In this document: positions 55,511 to 64,000 of the stretch, piece by piece | How the letters are laid out: every line of letters begins with the position of its first letter | Numbering within the stretch: the stretch's first letter is position 1 | DNA from: Chimonanthus salicifolius | Lineage: Eukaryota > Streptophyta > Magnoliopsida > Laurales > Calycanthaceae | Reading direction: 5' to 3' | Assembly (NCBI GenBank): GCA_013350335.1 | Contig: CM023537.1 | Span: 45,010,111 to 45,074,110, forward strand | Length of the DNA stretch: 64,000 nucleotides | The notes under the pieces: model-generated | Told to the model about the DNA's origin: nothing | What the model saw: only the letters and a program-made list of their open reading frames with translations | Database searches by the model: none | Translations under genes and position numbers: made by a program

Positions 55511-58033
55511 CTATATTTTTAATTCTCGAAGTTCTTTCTTTTGATCATTTAATTCTCTTTGTAAATCTGAGAGAGTTAAGGGTTTATTTATAGTATGAAT
55601 TTTTTCTGCTCTATTCATAAGGTCAATCATGGTATAGGTTGGTGTATGAAATGTTTCTTTCTGAAATGTTTCTTTCTCCTTTATCCTTTTTGGATAATAT
55701 GGTGTTTTATTATCATTTTCATTTTCTTCAAAGGAAATCTTTTCTTGTGAACTTTCTCCTTCTTCTCCTCCCCCCAATTTTGAAATCTGATTTAAAAATT
55801 GAACTTTTTTCTCTGGATCAGGTATGTTATCAATCATTTCTAAAAGTAATTTTTGAGGGGCAGTGAGGACACGAATGTGGATACCAAGATCTTCATCAGA
55901 TGGTATCGACCATTCTCCTTCAGATTCTTCATCATCTGAATGACATGTACATGATTGGAATTGTTTGATGAGCTGAACCTGAGGACTATTTTCTTCAATG
56001 TCAGTTGATGAATCAGATTCATATTCTTCTTCTTCTTCTGAAGAACTTGAATCAGATTGTTCTTTTTCAGTATTTTCATCATCATTTTTGGTATTGATTT
56101 TTCTAAGTTTCTTTTTAGAAGGATTTTCTTTTTTAAAACATTTACTTGCATAATGACCCTTTTTTCCGCAAATATAACAAGTCGGAACATTTTCTTTAAT
56201 ATATTTCTTTTTGAAATATTTTTTAGATTTTCTTTTGAATGGGATGAGATCATCGGATTTTCTTCCTTTTTTATATCTTCCGGGTTTATACTTTCTTATC
56301 ATTTTATTTCTTCTATCCTGAGTAAATCTAGAACACGAAGGTTTTCTCTTTGATTCAGGCGTTTGATCTAAACCAAACTGGAAACAAAAATCTCCTAATT
56401 CTTTATCTCCAGAATATTTTCTCATTTTTTCAGCTTGTTTACTGATCTTTAAATCAGTACAAAGATTTATGCCAACTTTGTTAATTCTTTGTATAATTCC
56501 TCCGAAAGTCAGCAAACTGTAATTAATAGTACCATGCATTTCTTCTCTCAAGGAATTACGCACCTTTTCAGCAAATAAGGGTGGTAATCCTGAAATAAAT
56601 CTTTCTTTCCAAATACCTGAATTACAATCATTCAGTTGGTAGACTTTTGACAAGAATACATCTCTATACCAACAAAATTCTCCTAAATTTCTACATCTCA
56701 AGCGATGTAATTGCTGTCTATTTTTCTCCTTAATTAGAGCAATTCCTCCAGTGAATTCATTGAGGATGCATAGAAGCAAGACACTAACACAATCAGATTG
56801 AGTTTCCCAATTATCAGGGATTTGACTAGTACCTGCTTCAAGCTTAACATTTGGATCAACTAAATTTCCTGTGGTTTTGTCTCTATAAAGGATTCTTCCA
56901 AATTCATCCATTTTGACAGCACTCTCAATTTCAAGTCTTTGAGCTCCAGTTAATCCATAATTCCACCATCCTCTTAATATTTCATTGAAAGAGGTGGTTA
57001 TCATCAGAAAGATATTCCTTGGAGTATTTCCTCTGACTTCACATGCATTACAGTATATTAACATACTGTGAACCATTTGGACAATTTGATATTCTGTTAA
57101 TCCATCCAAATTCCACTCATATAAAGAATTTCCTGAATAGGTTAATTCTGAGGTATAAGTGTATGGAGCTTCTTCAAGTTGTAGATCAACAGGGGTTGGT
57201 CTGGGATAATAATTCTTTGTCTCTGGCAATTTCGCCTGAGGATTCCATTTCTTTAGACGATTTATTAATAAATCCTCTGAAGCAGAGACTCTTAGGATGC
57301 TGAATCCTTTTCCTCCCATATTGAGGCTTTCCATCCTATTGGATAATTCTTTTTGCATTTCGTCTGTCATTGTAAATGGTCCTTCTTGCAGAATAATTCG
57401 TTTAGGTAATTGTCTGGGAACATATACTGCATTGGCAGAGCTTTCTTCTAATTTTTCATCTTTATCTTTATTGGATTCAGATTTTAATTTGATTGTTCTT
57501 TCTATTCGATCTGTTTGTTCTCCAATGGTTAATAGACATAGATTGGTGTAATTGTTTTGTTCAATTATATCTCCAATACCTATACCTATGTCTCTAGTAT
57601 TTGGATCTGATTTTGATTCATAAATAGATGCATTCTTTACAGGCATGGCATAATTCTTGGTTTCTGTATTAGGGACAGAAATATCAAGTTTCTTCCAAGG
57701 TGGATGAGATTTATCAACTTCTTTTCCTTCAGTGTCTTTCCAGGTTCTTGTAGTTTTTCCTATAACTCTTATTTGTCCTGGGCTTTGAGTTTCTTTTTCT
57801 TTGATTTTCCCTTTTTTAAAATATTCCATAAACCAATCAAAGAAAGGTATATTTCTTTCTTCTTCCTCCATTTGGAAATACCATAATTCTCTCATCTTAT
57901 CCTTTTCTTCTGTGTTAAACTTTTTAAAGAACCAATCTTTTAAAGGATGATTTTTCAAATTTTCTCTAAGATATGGTTTATCAATTTGAAATTTTTTAAC
58001 AGGTATTTCTTCTGGTTTTTGAATGCTAACCAT
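55511..58033 (-). pseudogene. Caulimovirid capsid part of the polyprotein
   Basis: The first in-frame ATG is 58033-58031, two bases after the movement-protein stop (TAAGAATG), although the same frame is open further upstream to at least 58105. About 840 codons are open. A basic and acidic N-terminal part is followed by a capsid core with GWWNYGLTGAQRLEIESAV and IWKERFISGLPPLFAEKVR (caulimovirid capsid pattern), then a Lys/Arg-rich stretch and the CCHC knuckle CYICGKKGHYASKC (56138-56179). An acidic Ser/Glu run and a helical segment rich in Leu, Glu and Lys close the part. The frame ends at a TAG (55511-55513) where the other copy has GAG (60749-60751) and runs on into protease, so the stop is a mutation and capsid and polymerase were one polyprotein. 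Confidence 0.88.
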
Positions 58034-58035
58034 TC

Positions 58036-59182
58036 TTATGGCTCCTTGGAGGAAATCACTCTCACTAGGGTTATAGGTTTTTTGTGATGAAGTTCTTTTA
58101 TACACAGGGTGTTCGATTCCACTTTCTTTGTTCCTAAAACTTTTTGATCCATTTCTTCATTTTCACTACTCCTTTGATCATCATCTATTTCTTCTAATTT
58201 AAAACTCTTTCTTCCTTCCGTATAACCGGTAAAGCTTCTCCTAGCTTTTTCCATTTTTCTTCTGAAATTGATTTCAACATTACCATTTGGTAATTTGACT
58301 ATACTTTGTAAATCATCTGTGATTTCATTTACTCTTGGGATGACATCTTCTATTTGCCAATTTTCTGGGAGAACAACTTCTTCCCAGCTGATGACTTTTG
58401 GGATGAACACATTATTGTTGAAGTTTGTTTCCATCAGAACTGTAGTTTTTTCTTTATCAACCTTATCTCTATAGGCTATCATGGGAAAGACAGAGATCAT
58501 GGATTTGTAGAACACACGATAAACTATAGCACAAGGTTTACTTCTCGGACTCATTTTTAATCCTTTACTTTGAAATCCAATACTAGCACAATCAAGAATA
58601 TTATCATCATGAGCATCAATTGTGATATTGGGAAAGCAGTTAAAATAAGCAGGTCCATGACAGAGACTTGATTCAATCATAGCATAAAGAGAATCATCAA
58701 ACTCATCATGTCTCTGATCTCGCACATAAGCACAGACTGCAACATTTAATCCTAATCGAAACAGTGGTTTAATTCCTACCTGAATTAATCCTATGTGCAG
58801 GTAGTTGTATTTGGTTCTGATTTGTTTAATAATTCTTCTATCAAGAACTTTAATTGTCTGTTTTCCTCCAGAGAGAAAAACAGTTTTTTCAACAGTTTTT
58901 ATGTGATAATCATTTTGTTCTTCAAATGTGCCATTGCTATATATTTATGTTACAGGCAAGGCTGGCAACTTCCAGTTGGATATCGCCTGGTCAAAATTTT
59001 CATATATCATTTCTTCTGAATTTTTTGTTTTTTCTGAACTTTCTTTTTCTAAACTATTACTAGGTAAAACTGGTTAAAGCAGACTGATAGGATGAAGAAG
59101 ACGAATTAGATCTATTAGAAGGATACTGAAATGATTTAAACCAATTCTTAAAAAGTTTTGTTTTTCCCTTAGAATTTTCCAT
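58036..59182 (-). pseudogene. Caulimovirid movement protein (30K type)
   Basis: ATG at 59182 starts MENSKGKTKLFKNWF. A frame change near 59070-59080 and an in-frame TAA at 58945-58947 break the N-terminal third. From there to the stop at 58036 one frame is open: a core with LHIGLIQVGIKPLFRLGLN, RHDEFDDSLYAMIES, GPAYFNCFPNITIDAHDD and a Lys/Glu-rich tail. This pattern (hydrophobic strand, conserved Asp, GP.YF..FPN) is that of caulimovirid 30K movement proteins, which form tubules or widen plasmodesmata for cell-to-cell spread. Unbroken length would be about 380 codons, near the family size. The second copy in the window does not reach this gene. Confidence 0.85.
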
Positions 59183-59435
59183 TTTTGTAACTCGTTAGAG
59201 ACAAGAAGAGTTTTTGTCAACGATTTACTGCCCTTGACGCCTGATCACGGCCTGAAGCGGGACTTACAACGCGATCCACACTCTTAAGAAGATGAACGAG
59301 GCACAGAAGTAGAGAATAAGAAGGAAAATAGAAACTCTAAAGAGAATTGGGTAGATCAACTTTGGCTAAATAGCTTCAGATCCTGGATAATAGATTTCAT
59401 TCATCTAAATCCCATTTTTTTTTTTTAACACAAAT

Positions 59436-59651
59436 TTAGATACGAGATAATAATTCTAATTCTTCATTCAATCTATTACAATACTCTCTGATTTGGTTAC
59501 ACAAGCGTACTAACATAGATCTTCTAATAGTTTGAACACGAATAACAAGATACCCTCCTACAGCTATATTTTCATCAATTTGTCTGATAGCATTTTCTAA
59601 TCTTCTAAGCTGGTTTTCACGTCGTCTTAGATCACGCAATAATTTTCTCTC
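59436..59651 (-). other. Small leader frame B, 71 codons, no ATG
   Basis: Open between a TAG at 59652-59654 and the stop at 59436; no ATG in frame, the first possible starts being TTG codons. The product would be very rich in Arg, Leu and Glu (RDLRRRENQLRRLENAIRQI, then MLVRLCNQIREYCNRLNEEL), a likely coiled coil. It resembles the neighbouring frame at 59673-59906 in an LRxxE segment and an RR...L.R...E...L spacing, suggesting an old duplication. It could be a decayed small viral gene, or a chance frame. Confidence 0.4.
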
Positions 59652-59672
59652 CTAATAGAAAGAGGTGGCATC

Positions 59673-59906
59673 TCAGAAAGCCATAGCTTGTAGTTTTGAT
59701 TCAGTTCGGAATTTATCTAGTTGGAAGACAGCATAAGAACGCATTAAGACAACCCTTCTTCTTTCAAACTGATGATGACGAGGATTATTTCTGTGGGTGC
59801 AGATTTGCAAATGTCTTCTTATATTGTCTAACAAGTATTCAATTTTTCTTAATATCCGAACATCATCATAATATCTCCTAAGCAGAGCAAGACGAATAGA
59901 CCTATT
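59673..59906 (-). other. Small leader frame A, 77 codons, no early ATG
   Basis: Open between a TAG at 59907-59909 and a TGA at 59673-59675. It reads SIRLALLRRYYDDVRILRKI, EYLLDNIRRHLQI, later RRRVVLMRSYAVFQLDKFR; the only ATG is near the end (59744). It has the same basic, leucine-rich character as frame B. Possible pre-movement ORF or remnant of one; function unknown. Confidence 0.4.
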
Positions 59907-60118
59907 CTACCAAAAGAAACAACATGATTAGATAATAACAAACTTATATTATCAAACTCATAAAAACTTTACTTACAGAAGATTGTATAAGACTTCAAAC
60001 TCTAGCACACTTATACCTCAAACCCACACTCACACTCACACTTATATTTTTACAATTTTGGGCTATTTCCGTATATTGTTCGATCTCAGTCTATCCCCAA
60101 AGGAAAACCCCTCTGCTC

Positions 60119-60126
60119 CTTATATA
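60119..60126 (-). promoter_or_regulatory. Putative pararetroviral TATA box
   Basis: The minus strand reads CCATCTATATAAGGAGCAG, closely resembling the CTATATAAGGA context of caulimovirid pregenomic-RNA promoters. A start about 30 bp downstream (near 60090) would leave a leader of about 900 nt before the movement protein. Assignment rests on sequence context and position only. Confidence 0.55.
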
Positions 60127-60388
60127 GATGGAGCAAATACAATAAGAGATTCCTCTCACCCGACCATGAGAGGACTTGCAACAAACAAAGGAGTGGCCAC
60201 CGACACAAGCCACCAAAAGGCATTTTCAAAAGTTGATAGGCTAGGTACAAAAGTTGCTAGACAAGGTACATGAGTTGGAATATCTTTATGCCATATGGAA
60301 AGCAAAAGATAAACATACCCCCCATCACATTATCAACTTATGACACTTGGCAATAAAGCAACACCAACACCAGCACTAACTTTTTCAA

Positions 60389-62836
60389 ATGGCAACACAA
60401 AAGGCAGCCCCTCAAAAATTACTTTTAGAAATGATTGATAACATACCTGATCTAGAGAAAAAAGTTTAATTTTTAAATCAGATTTCAAAATTGGGGGGAG
60501 GAGAAGAAGGAGAAAGTTCACAACAAAAGATTTCCTTTGAAGAAAATGAAAATGATAATAAAACACCATATTATCCAAAAAGGATAAAGGAGAAAGAAAT
60601 ATTTCAGAAAGAAACATTTCATACACCAACCTATACCATGATTGACCTTATGAATAGAGCAGAAAAAATTCATACTATAAATAAACCCTTAACTCTCTCA
60701 GATTTACAAAGAGAATTAAATGATCAAAAGAAAGAACTTCGAGAATTAAAAATAGAGTTAACCAAAAAACAAAATGAGCTTGATGAAAGGTTAACTTGGT
60801 TAGAAAATGATGGTGCTATTGAAAAATATGATGAAGAAAAATTTGTCCAAAGAATTAAAGGAGAAATTAGCAAAATCTTTACTGGTGTAATTCCTACGAA
60901 ATGTATTTACCAACAGTGGAGAGTTCAGGTAAAAATAAAAATAAAAAACTTTGAGAATATTGTCAATGCCATAATTGACACTGGTGCTGACTTAAATGTT
61001 ATCAGACTTGGAATTGTTCTTATTGAATTTACTAGTGAATCAAAACAGTTTGTGTCTGCTGCTAATGGAACGACTATTTCCATAGAAAGAAAAATCCCAA
61101 ATGTTCATGTTTGCATGAAAGGAGTCTGTGTTACTTCACCCTTTATTATTTCAGAAGATATTGTTAATGATGTGCTCCTTGGATCTCCATTTATTCTTCA
61201 AATCCAACCCTTTTCTGTAACAACAAAAGGAATTTCTACACATATCAAAGGGATTGAAGTAAATCTTGATTTTATAGATGATCCTTGTGAGACGAAAATC
61301 CAAAGGATAAATCAGGTTATTGTCACAAGAGAAAATTACATAAATGGATTAAAAAATGAAATTAAATGTGTCCAAATGACAAAAGAATTAGAGAAAAAAG
61401 AATTTAAAACAAAATTAGAAGAATTCACCAAACAGATTGAAGAAGAATGTTGTTCTGAATTACCATCAGCCTTTTGGAATAGAAAAAGACACATAGTAGG
61501 ATTACCATATGTAAAAGATTTTAATGAAAAGAATATTCCTACTAAAGCTCGTCCATCTCAAATGGATGCTGCCCATTTGAAACTTTGCCAAGAAGAAATC
61601 AATAATCTTCTGAAGAAAGGATTAATTAGAAAAAACAAATCCCCTTGGAGCTGTACGGCAGTTTATGTTGAAAAGGCCGCTGAAATCGAAAGAGGAGTTT
61701 CAAGATTGGTAATCAATTATAAACCTTTGAACAAAGTCTTACAATCTATTAGGTATCCTTTGCCTAATACTCAGGATTTGCTAAACAGATTAAACAATGC
61801 CAAAATATTCTCCAAATTTGATTTAAAATCAGGATTTTGACAGATTCAGATAAAAGAAGAAGATAGATATAAAACTGCATTCACTGTTCCAATGGGGCAT
61901 TATGAATGGAATGTTATGCCTTTTGGATTGAAAAATGCTCCGTCTGAATTTCAGAATATTATGAATAATATTTTCTCATCTTACACCCAGTTTGCCATTG
62001 TTTACATTGATGATATACTTATCTTTTCAGAATCTGTGTTACAACATTGGAAACACTTGGGTATTTTCAAAAGAGTCATAAAAGAAAATGGATTGGCTTT
62101 ATCCAAAAGAAAAATGAATCTCTTTCAGCAGAAAATCAAGTTCTTAGGATTTGAAATCCAAGACAGAAAAATAACCCCAACTAATAGAGTTATTCAATTT
62201 GCTGATAAATTTCCAGATGAAATTAAAGATAAAAATATGCTACAAAGATTTCTTGGATGTCTAAATTATGTTGGATTTTTCTATCAAGATTTGGCAAAAG
62301 ATAGAAAACTTCTCCAAGAAAGATTAAAGAAAAATCCTCAAGAATGGTCTACCCAACACACTAATGCAGTAAAAAAGATTAAAGAAAGAGTTAAAAATCT
62401 TCCTTGTAGATGTTTATCTGACCCAGAAGCTTTCAAAATAGTTCAAACTGATGCCTCTGATGTCGGATATGGTGGAATTCTTTTACAACAAAAAGACTCA
62501 AAAGAAGAAATAATAAGATTCAATTCTGGATTATGGAATGAAGCACAAAAGAAATATTCAACCATCAAAAAGGAAGTTCTTGCTATAGTTATTTGTGTGA
62601 CAAAGTTCCAACATGATTTATTGAACAAAGAATTTCTTATCAGAGTTGATGCTAAAGCAGCAAAAGAAATTCTGGAAAAAGATGTCAAAAATCTTGTCTC
62701 TAAGCAAATATTTGCTAGATGGCAAGCCATTTTATCAGTGTTTGAATTTAAGATTGAATTTATTAATGGAAATGCTAACTCTCTCCCTGACTTTCTTACT
62801 AGAGAATTTCTTCAGGGACGACAAAATGGCAAGTAG
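60389..62836 (+). pseudogene. Caulimovirid capsid end-protease-RT-RNase H, plus copy
   Basis: Homology to the minus copy starts at 60407 within the capsid C-terminal part. The frame can be followed from an ATG at 60389 (MATQKAAPQKLLLEM), which lies partly outside the homologous segment. A TAA at 60467-60469 (CAA in the other copy) is followed by one open stretch joining the capsid end, the linker with GAG at 60749-60751, DTGA at 60977-60988 and RT up to a TGA at 61838-61840 (TGG in the other copy, in motif A of RT). Beyond it YIDDILIF lies at 62003-62026 and RNase H is open to the TAG at 62834-62836. Only two in-frame stops were found, no frameshift. This copy shows that capsid and polymerase are one frame. 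Confidence 0.92.
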
Positions 62837-64000
62837 TTCTTCCCCGTTCATGAAGAAAAAAGGGAATGAAAAATTGGCAGATCAAGAAGAAAGCCAAAAG
62901 GGTTTTACTCCAACAAAAGACCCAAGTCAATCAGAATTATATCTTTACACCGGTAACAGAATTCTTGTTACTTCAGATTGTCTTATGGAAGAAAGATCTG
63001 TAGAAGATAATGTTTATTTTCTCTTTGGAAAGGGGCTTCATTATCATTCCCCTGATAAAAGAAAAACCAGAGATTGGTATCTCAATATTTTGCATCAGAC
63101 GAAAAGTGTCCTCATCTTCCACAATAAGAATGCAAATGGTATCATCACTTACTCAAAGTTCACTATTCTCAAAATCCTTACTGAGGAAGATTGGGATGGT
63201 CCCTTGTACATGACAAAACCAGTCCAATTATACAATTCTACTGAGTTCTTTAATTATTGGGATTATATTGATGCTTGGAAATTTGCTTTGATGTGGCAAA
63301 ACCGCCAGTATAATCATTCCTGGTTCATCAGATTCAAAGAAGAAAGTCCTGATGTCACTCCTATTCATCGTAATTTCCCATCCTGGTTTCTCTTCACCTG
63401 GTGGTCATATTATGGTGCTGCTCAGAAAATCCTTCCTAATAATTTTCGTTATTTGTTTATTAAGTTCTCTCAGGTTGAAGAAAAGGTTCCATGTGAAGCC
63501 ATCAATATGCTTCGCTTCTTTGCTAAATTTCATATCCCTTATATTTTTCAATGGAAGTTTGAAGTAAAAAAAGATTTATATAATTTACCATCTCTTTATC
63601 AGACTTTTTATCAAAAGTGGTGGTCTAAGATTGAAAATGATACTTATGAGAGAATTCTGAATCAAATCTCTCCTCCTGTAAAAGAAGAAATTCATCTTCC
63701 TGAAGAAAAGCCTTTTGAGAATGAAATGGTCATGGCGGATCTCTTAGCCAAAAAGATTGCCAAAGAAATTGCTCGAGAAAAGTCTCCTGAGGCAATGGAC
63801 ATGTCTGTTGACTCCGTCAATTTTGAAGAAAAGATTAAACAAATTTTAGAAGAGTATCTCCCAAAGAAAAAAGTTGGTGATCATAATTGGGATAGTAATC
63901 ATGATCCAGAAGAAAATCTTGATGATGAAGTTGTGCCTCTTGAAGATCTCCATCCTCATTGGGACCCTGACTCTCATGTTAATCCTGATGGCTCAGTTAC
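60407..64000 (+). mobile_element. Endogenous caulimovirid, plus-strand copy, 5'-truncated, runs off the window
   Basis: Bases 60407-63966 match the minus copy 55861-52301 in opposite orientation at about 98% at the protein level (six differences in the last 300 polymerase codons). The 5' three fifths (leader, movement protein, most of capsid) are absent. Past 63966, where the minus copy has switched to copia, the viral 3' ORF continues to the window end. Confidence 0.93.
62826..64000 (+). CDS. Caulimovirid 3' ORF (transactivator position), partial at window end
   Basis: ATG at 62826 within the polymerase end (ATGGCAAGTAG, polymerase stop at 62834-62836). The frame is open for about 391 codons to the window edge; where the minus copy has TAG, this copy has CAG (GAAQKIL). 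It contains the conserved aromatic central block (WFIRF, FPSWFLFTWWSYYG) and an acidic, Lys-rich C-terminal part (EEKIKQILEEYLPKKK). The last bases (63967-64000) lie beyond the minus-copy break and give the genuine viral continuation. The role is inferred from position only: in CaMV the 3' gene makes the inclusion-body/reinitiation protein. Whether it is expressed here is unknown. Confidence 0.8.
   Translation, partial: MASSSSPFMKKKGNEKLADQEESQKGFTPTKDPSQSELYLYTGNRILVTSDCLMEERSVEDNVYFLFGKGLHYHSPDKRKTRDWYLNILHQTKSVLIFHNKNANGIITYSKFTILKILTEEDWDGPLYMTKPVQLYNSTEFFNYWDYIDAWKFALMWQNRQYNHSWFIRFKEESPDVTPIHRNFPSWFLFTWWSYYGAAQKILPNNFRYLFIKFSQVEEKVPCEAINMLRFFAKFHIPYIFQWKFEVKKDLYNLPSLYQTFYQKWWSKIENDTYERILNQISPPVKEEIHLPEEKPFENEMVMADLLAKKIAKEIAREKSPEAMDMSVDSVNFEEKIKQILEEYLPKKKVGDHNWDSNHDPEENLDDEVVPLEDLHPHWDPDSHVNPDGSV

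Larger units (their letters stand above)
52301..60406 (-). mobile_element. Endogenous caulimovirid, minus-strand copy
   Basis: A nearly complete pararetroviral genome unit read from about 60.4 kb down to 52.3 kb: promoter-like TATA box (60119-60126), leader with two small frames, movement protein (59182-58036), capsid-protease-RT-RNase H (58033-53431) and a 3' ORF (53441 to the junction). It is classed as a caulimovirid because a 30K-type movement protein, CCHC capsid, DTGA protease and YIDD RT lie on one strand with no LTRs and no integrase. Layout and RT wording recall solendo-, cavemo- and petuviruses, but I cannot fix the genus. At least eight inactivating changes are present. The 3' end is replaced by a copia fragment. 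Confidence 0.92.
59183..60406 (-). other. Viral leader and intergenic region
   Basis: Roughly 900 nt lie between the putative transcription start (near 60090) and the movement-protein ATG, with two small open frames described separately. No clear initiator-Met-tRNA primer site was found. The region from about 60.13 to 60.4 kb would be upstream viral DNA (end of the circular genome), and runs at 60407 into the start of the inverted plus copy. Confidence 0.6.

Noticed and set aside
55639..57303. Plus-strand open frames rich in Phe/Leu/Ile within the viral copy
   Set aside because: They are antisense shadows of the AT-rich, Lys/Glu-rich capsid-polymerase frame.
59580..59600. TGCTATCAGAC on the minus strand as viral primer site
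   Set aside because: Only about 9 of 12 positions match TGGTATCAGAGC and it lies inside small frame B, too far downstream of the putative start.

Overview
The window looks like TE-dense nuclear DNA of a seed plant, probably an angiosperm with a large genome. It is AT-rich, contains Ty1/copia and Ty3/gypsy relics with the plant initiator-Met-tRNA primer site TGGTATCAGAGC, plant-type MITEs, and an endogenous caulimovirid (plant pararetrovirus). I see no convincing host gene, rRNA, tRNA gene or CRISPR array. Nearly every long reading frame belongs to a mobile element and most are broken by stops or frameshifts.

Layout. 1-2275: nothing recognised. 2276-6167: a small rearranged Ty1/copia element with non-canonical TA...TA LTR ends and an exact 5-bp target duplication. 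Its left LTR is split by a hAT deletion derivative, and its gag-protease segment lies inverted. 6540-7060: another copia integrase relic. 7947-8552: a 606-bp TRIM element. 8600-11484: copia gag and LTR-like material carrying a Stowaway MITE. 11485-23134: fragments and solo-LTR-like units of one TGTAA-type LTR superfamily, with a 1.5-kb solo LTR inside and several minisatellites. 23135-27719: degenerate LTR-like direct repeats.

27720-46586: a full-length but decayed chromodomain Ty3/gypsy element (Tekay/Del-like). Its left LTR holds a copia-type solo LTR (30084-35500), which holds another TGTAAC-type solo LTR (31772-35299). A further TGTAAC-type solo LTR (37695-40498) sits inside the gag zinc knuckle. 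46587-51770: a partial inverted, reordered copy of 8.6-11.5 kb and 15.1-16.2 kb. This copy gives empty sites for some MITE insertions and carries its own 840-bp hAT-like insertion and an Emigrant-like MITE.

51771-64000: the most notable region. A copia 3' end (LTR plus RNase H tail) is joined to an endogenous caulimovirid on the minus strand (52301 to about 60.4 kb). A second, about 98% identical, 5'-truncated copy lies head-to-head on the plus strand (60407 to the window end). The viral order is: leader with two small frames, movement protein, one long capsid-protease-RT-RNase H frame, and a 3' ORF in the position of the caulimovirid transactivator. The minus copy is broken at many places. 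The plus copy has few stops and its 3' ORF is intact to the window edge. The two arms form an inverted repeat of about 3.56 kb.

Positions come from reading by eye; element ends supported by target duplications are the most exact, other boundaries are approximate to tens of bases.
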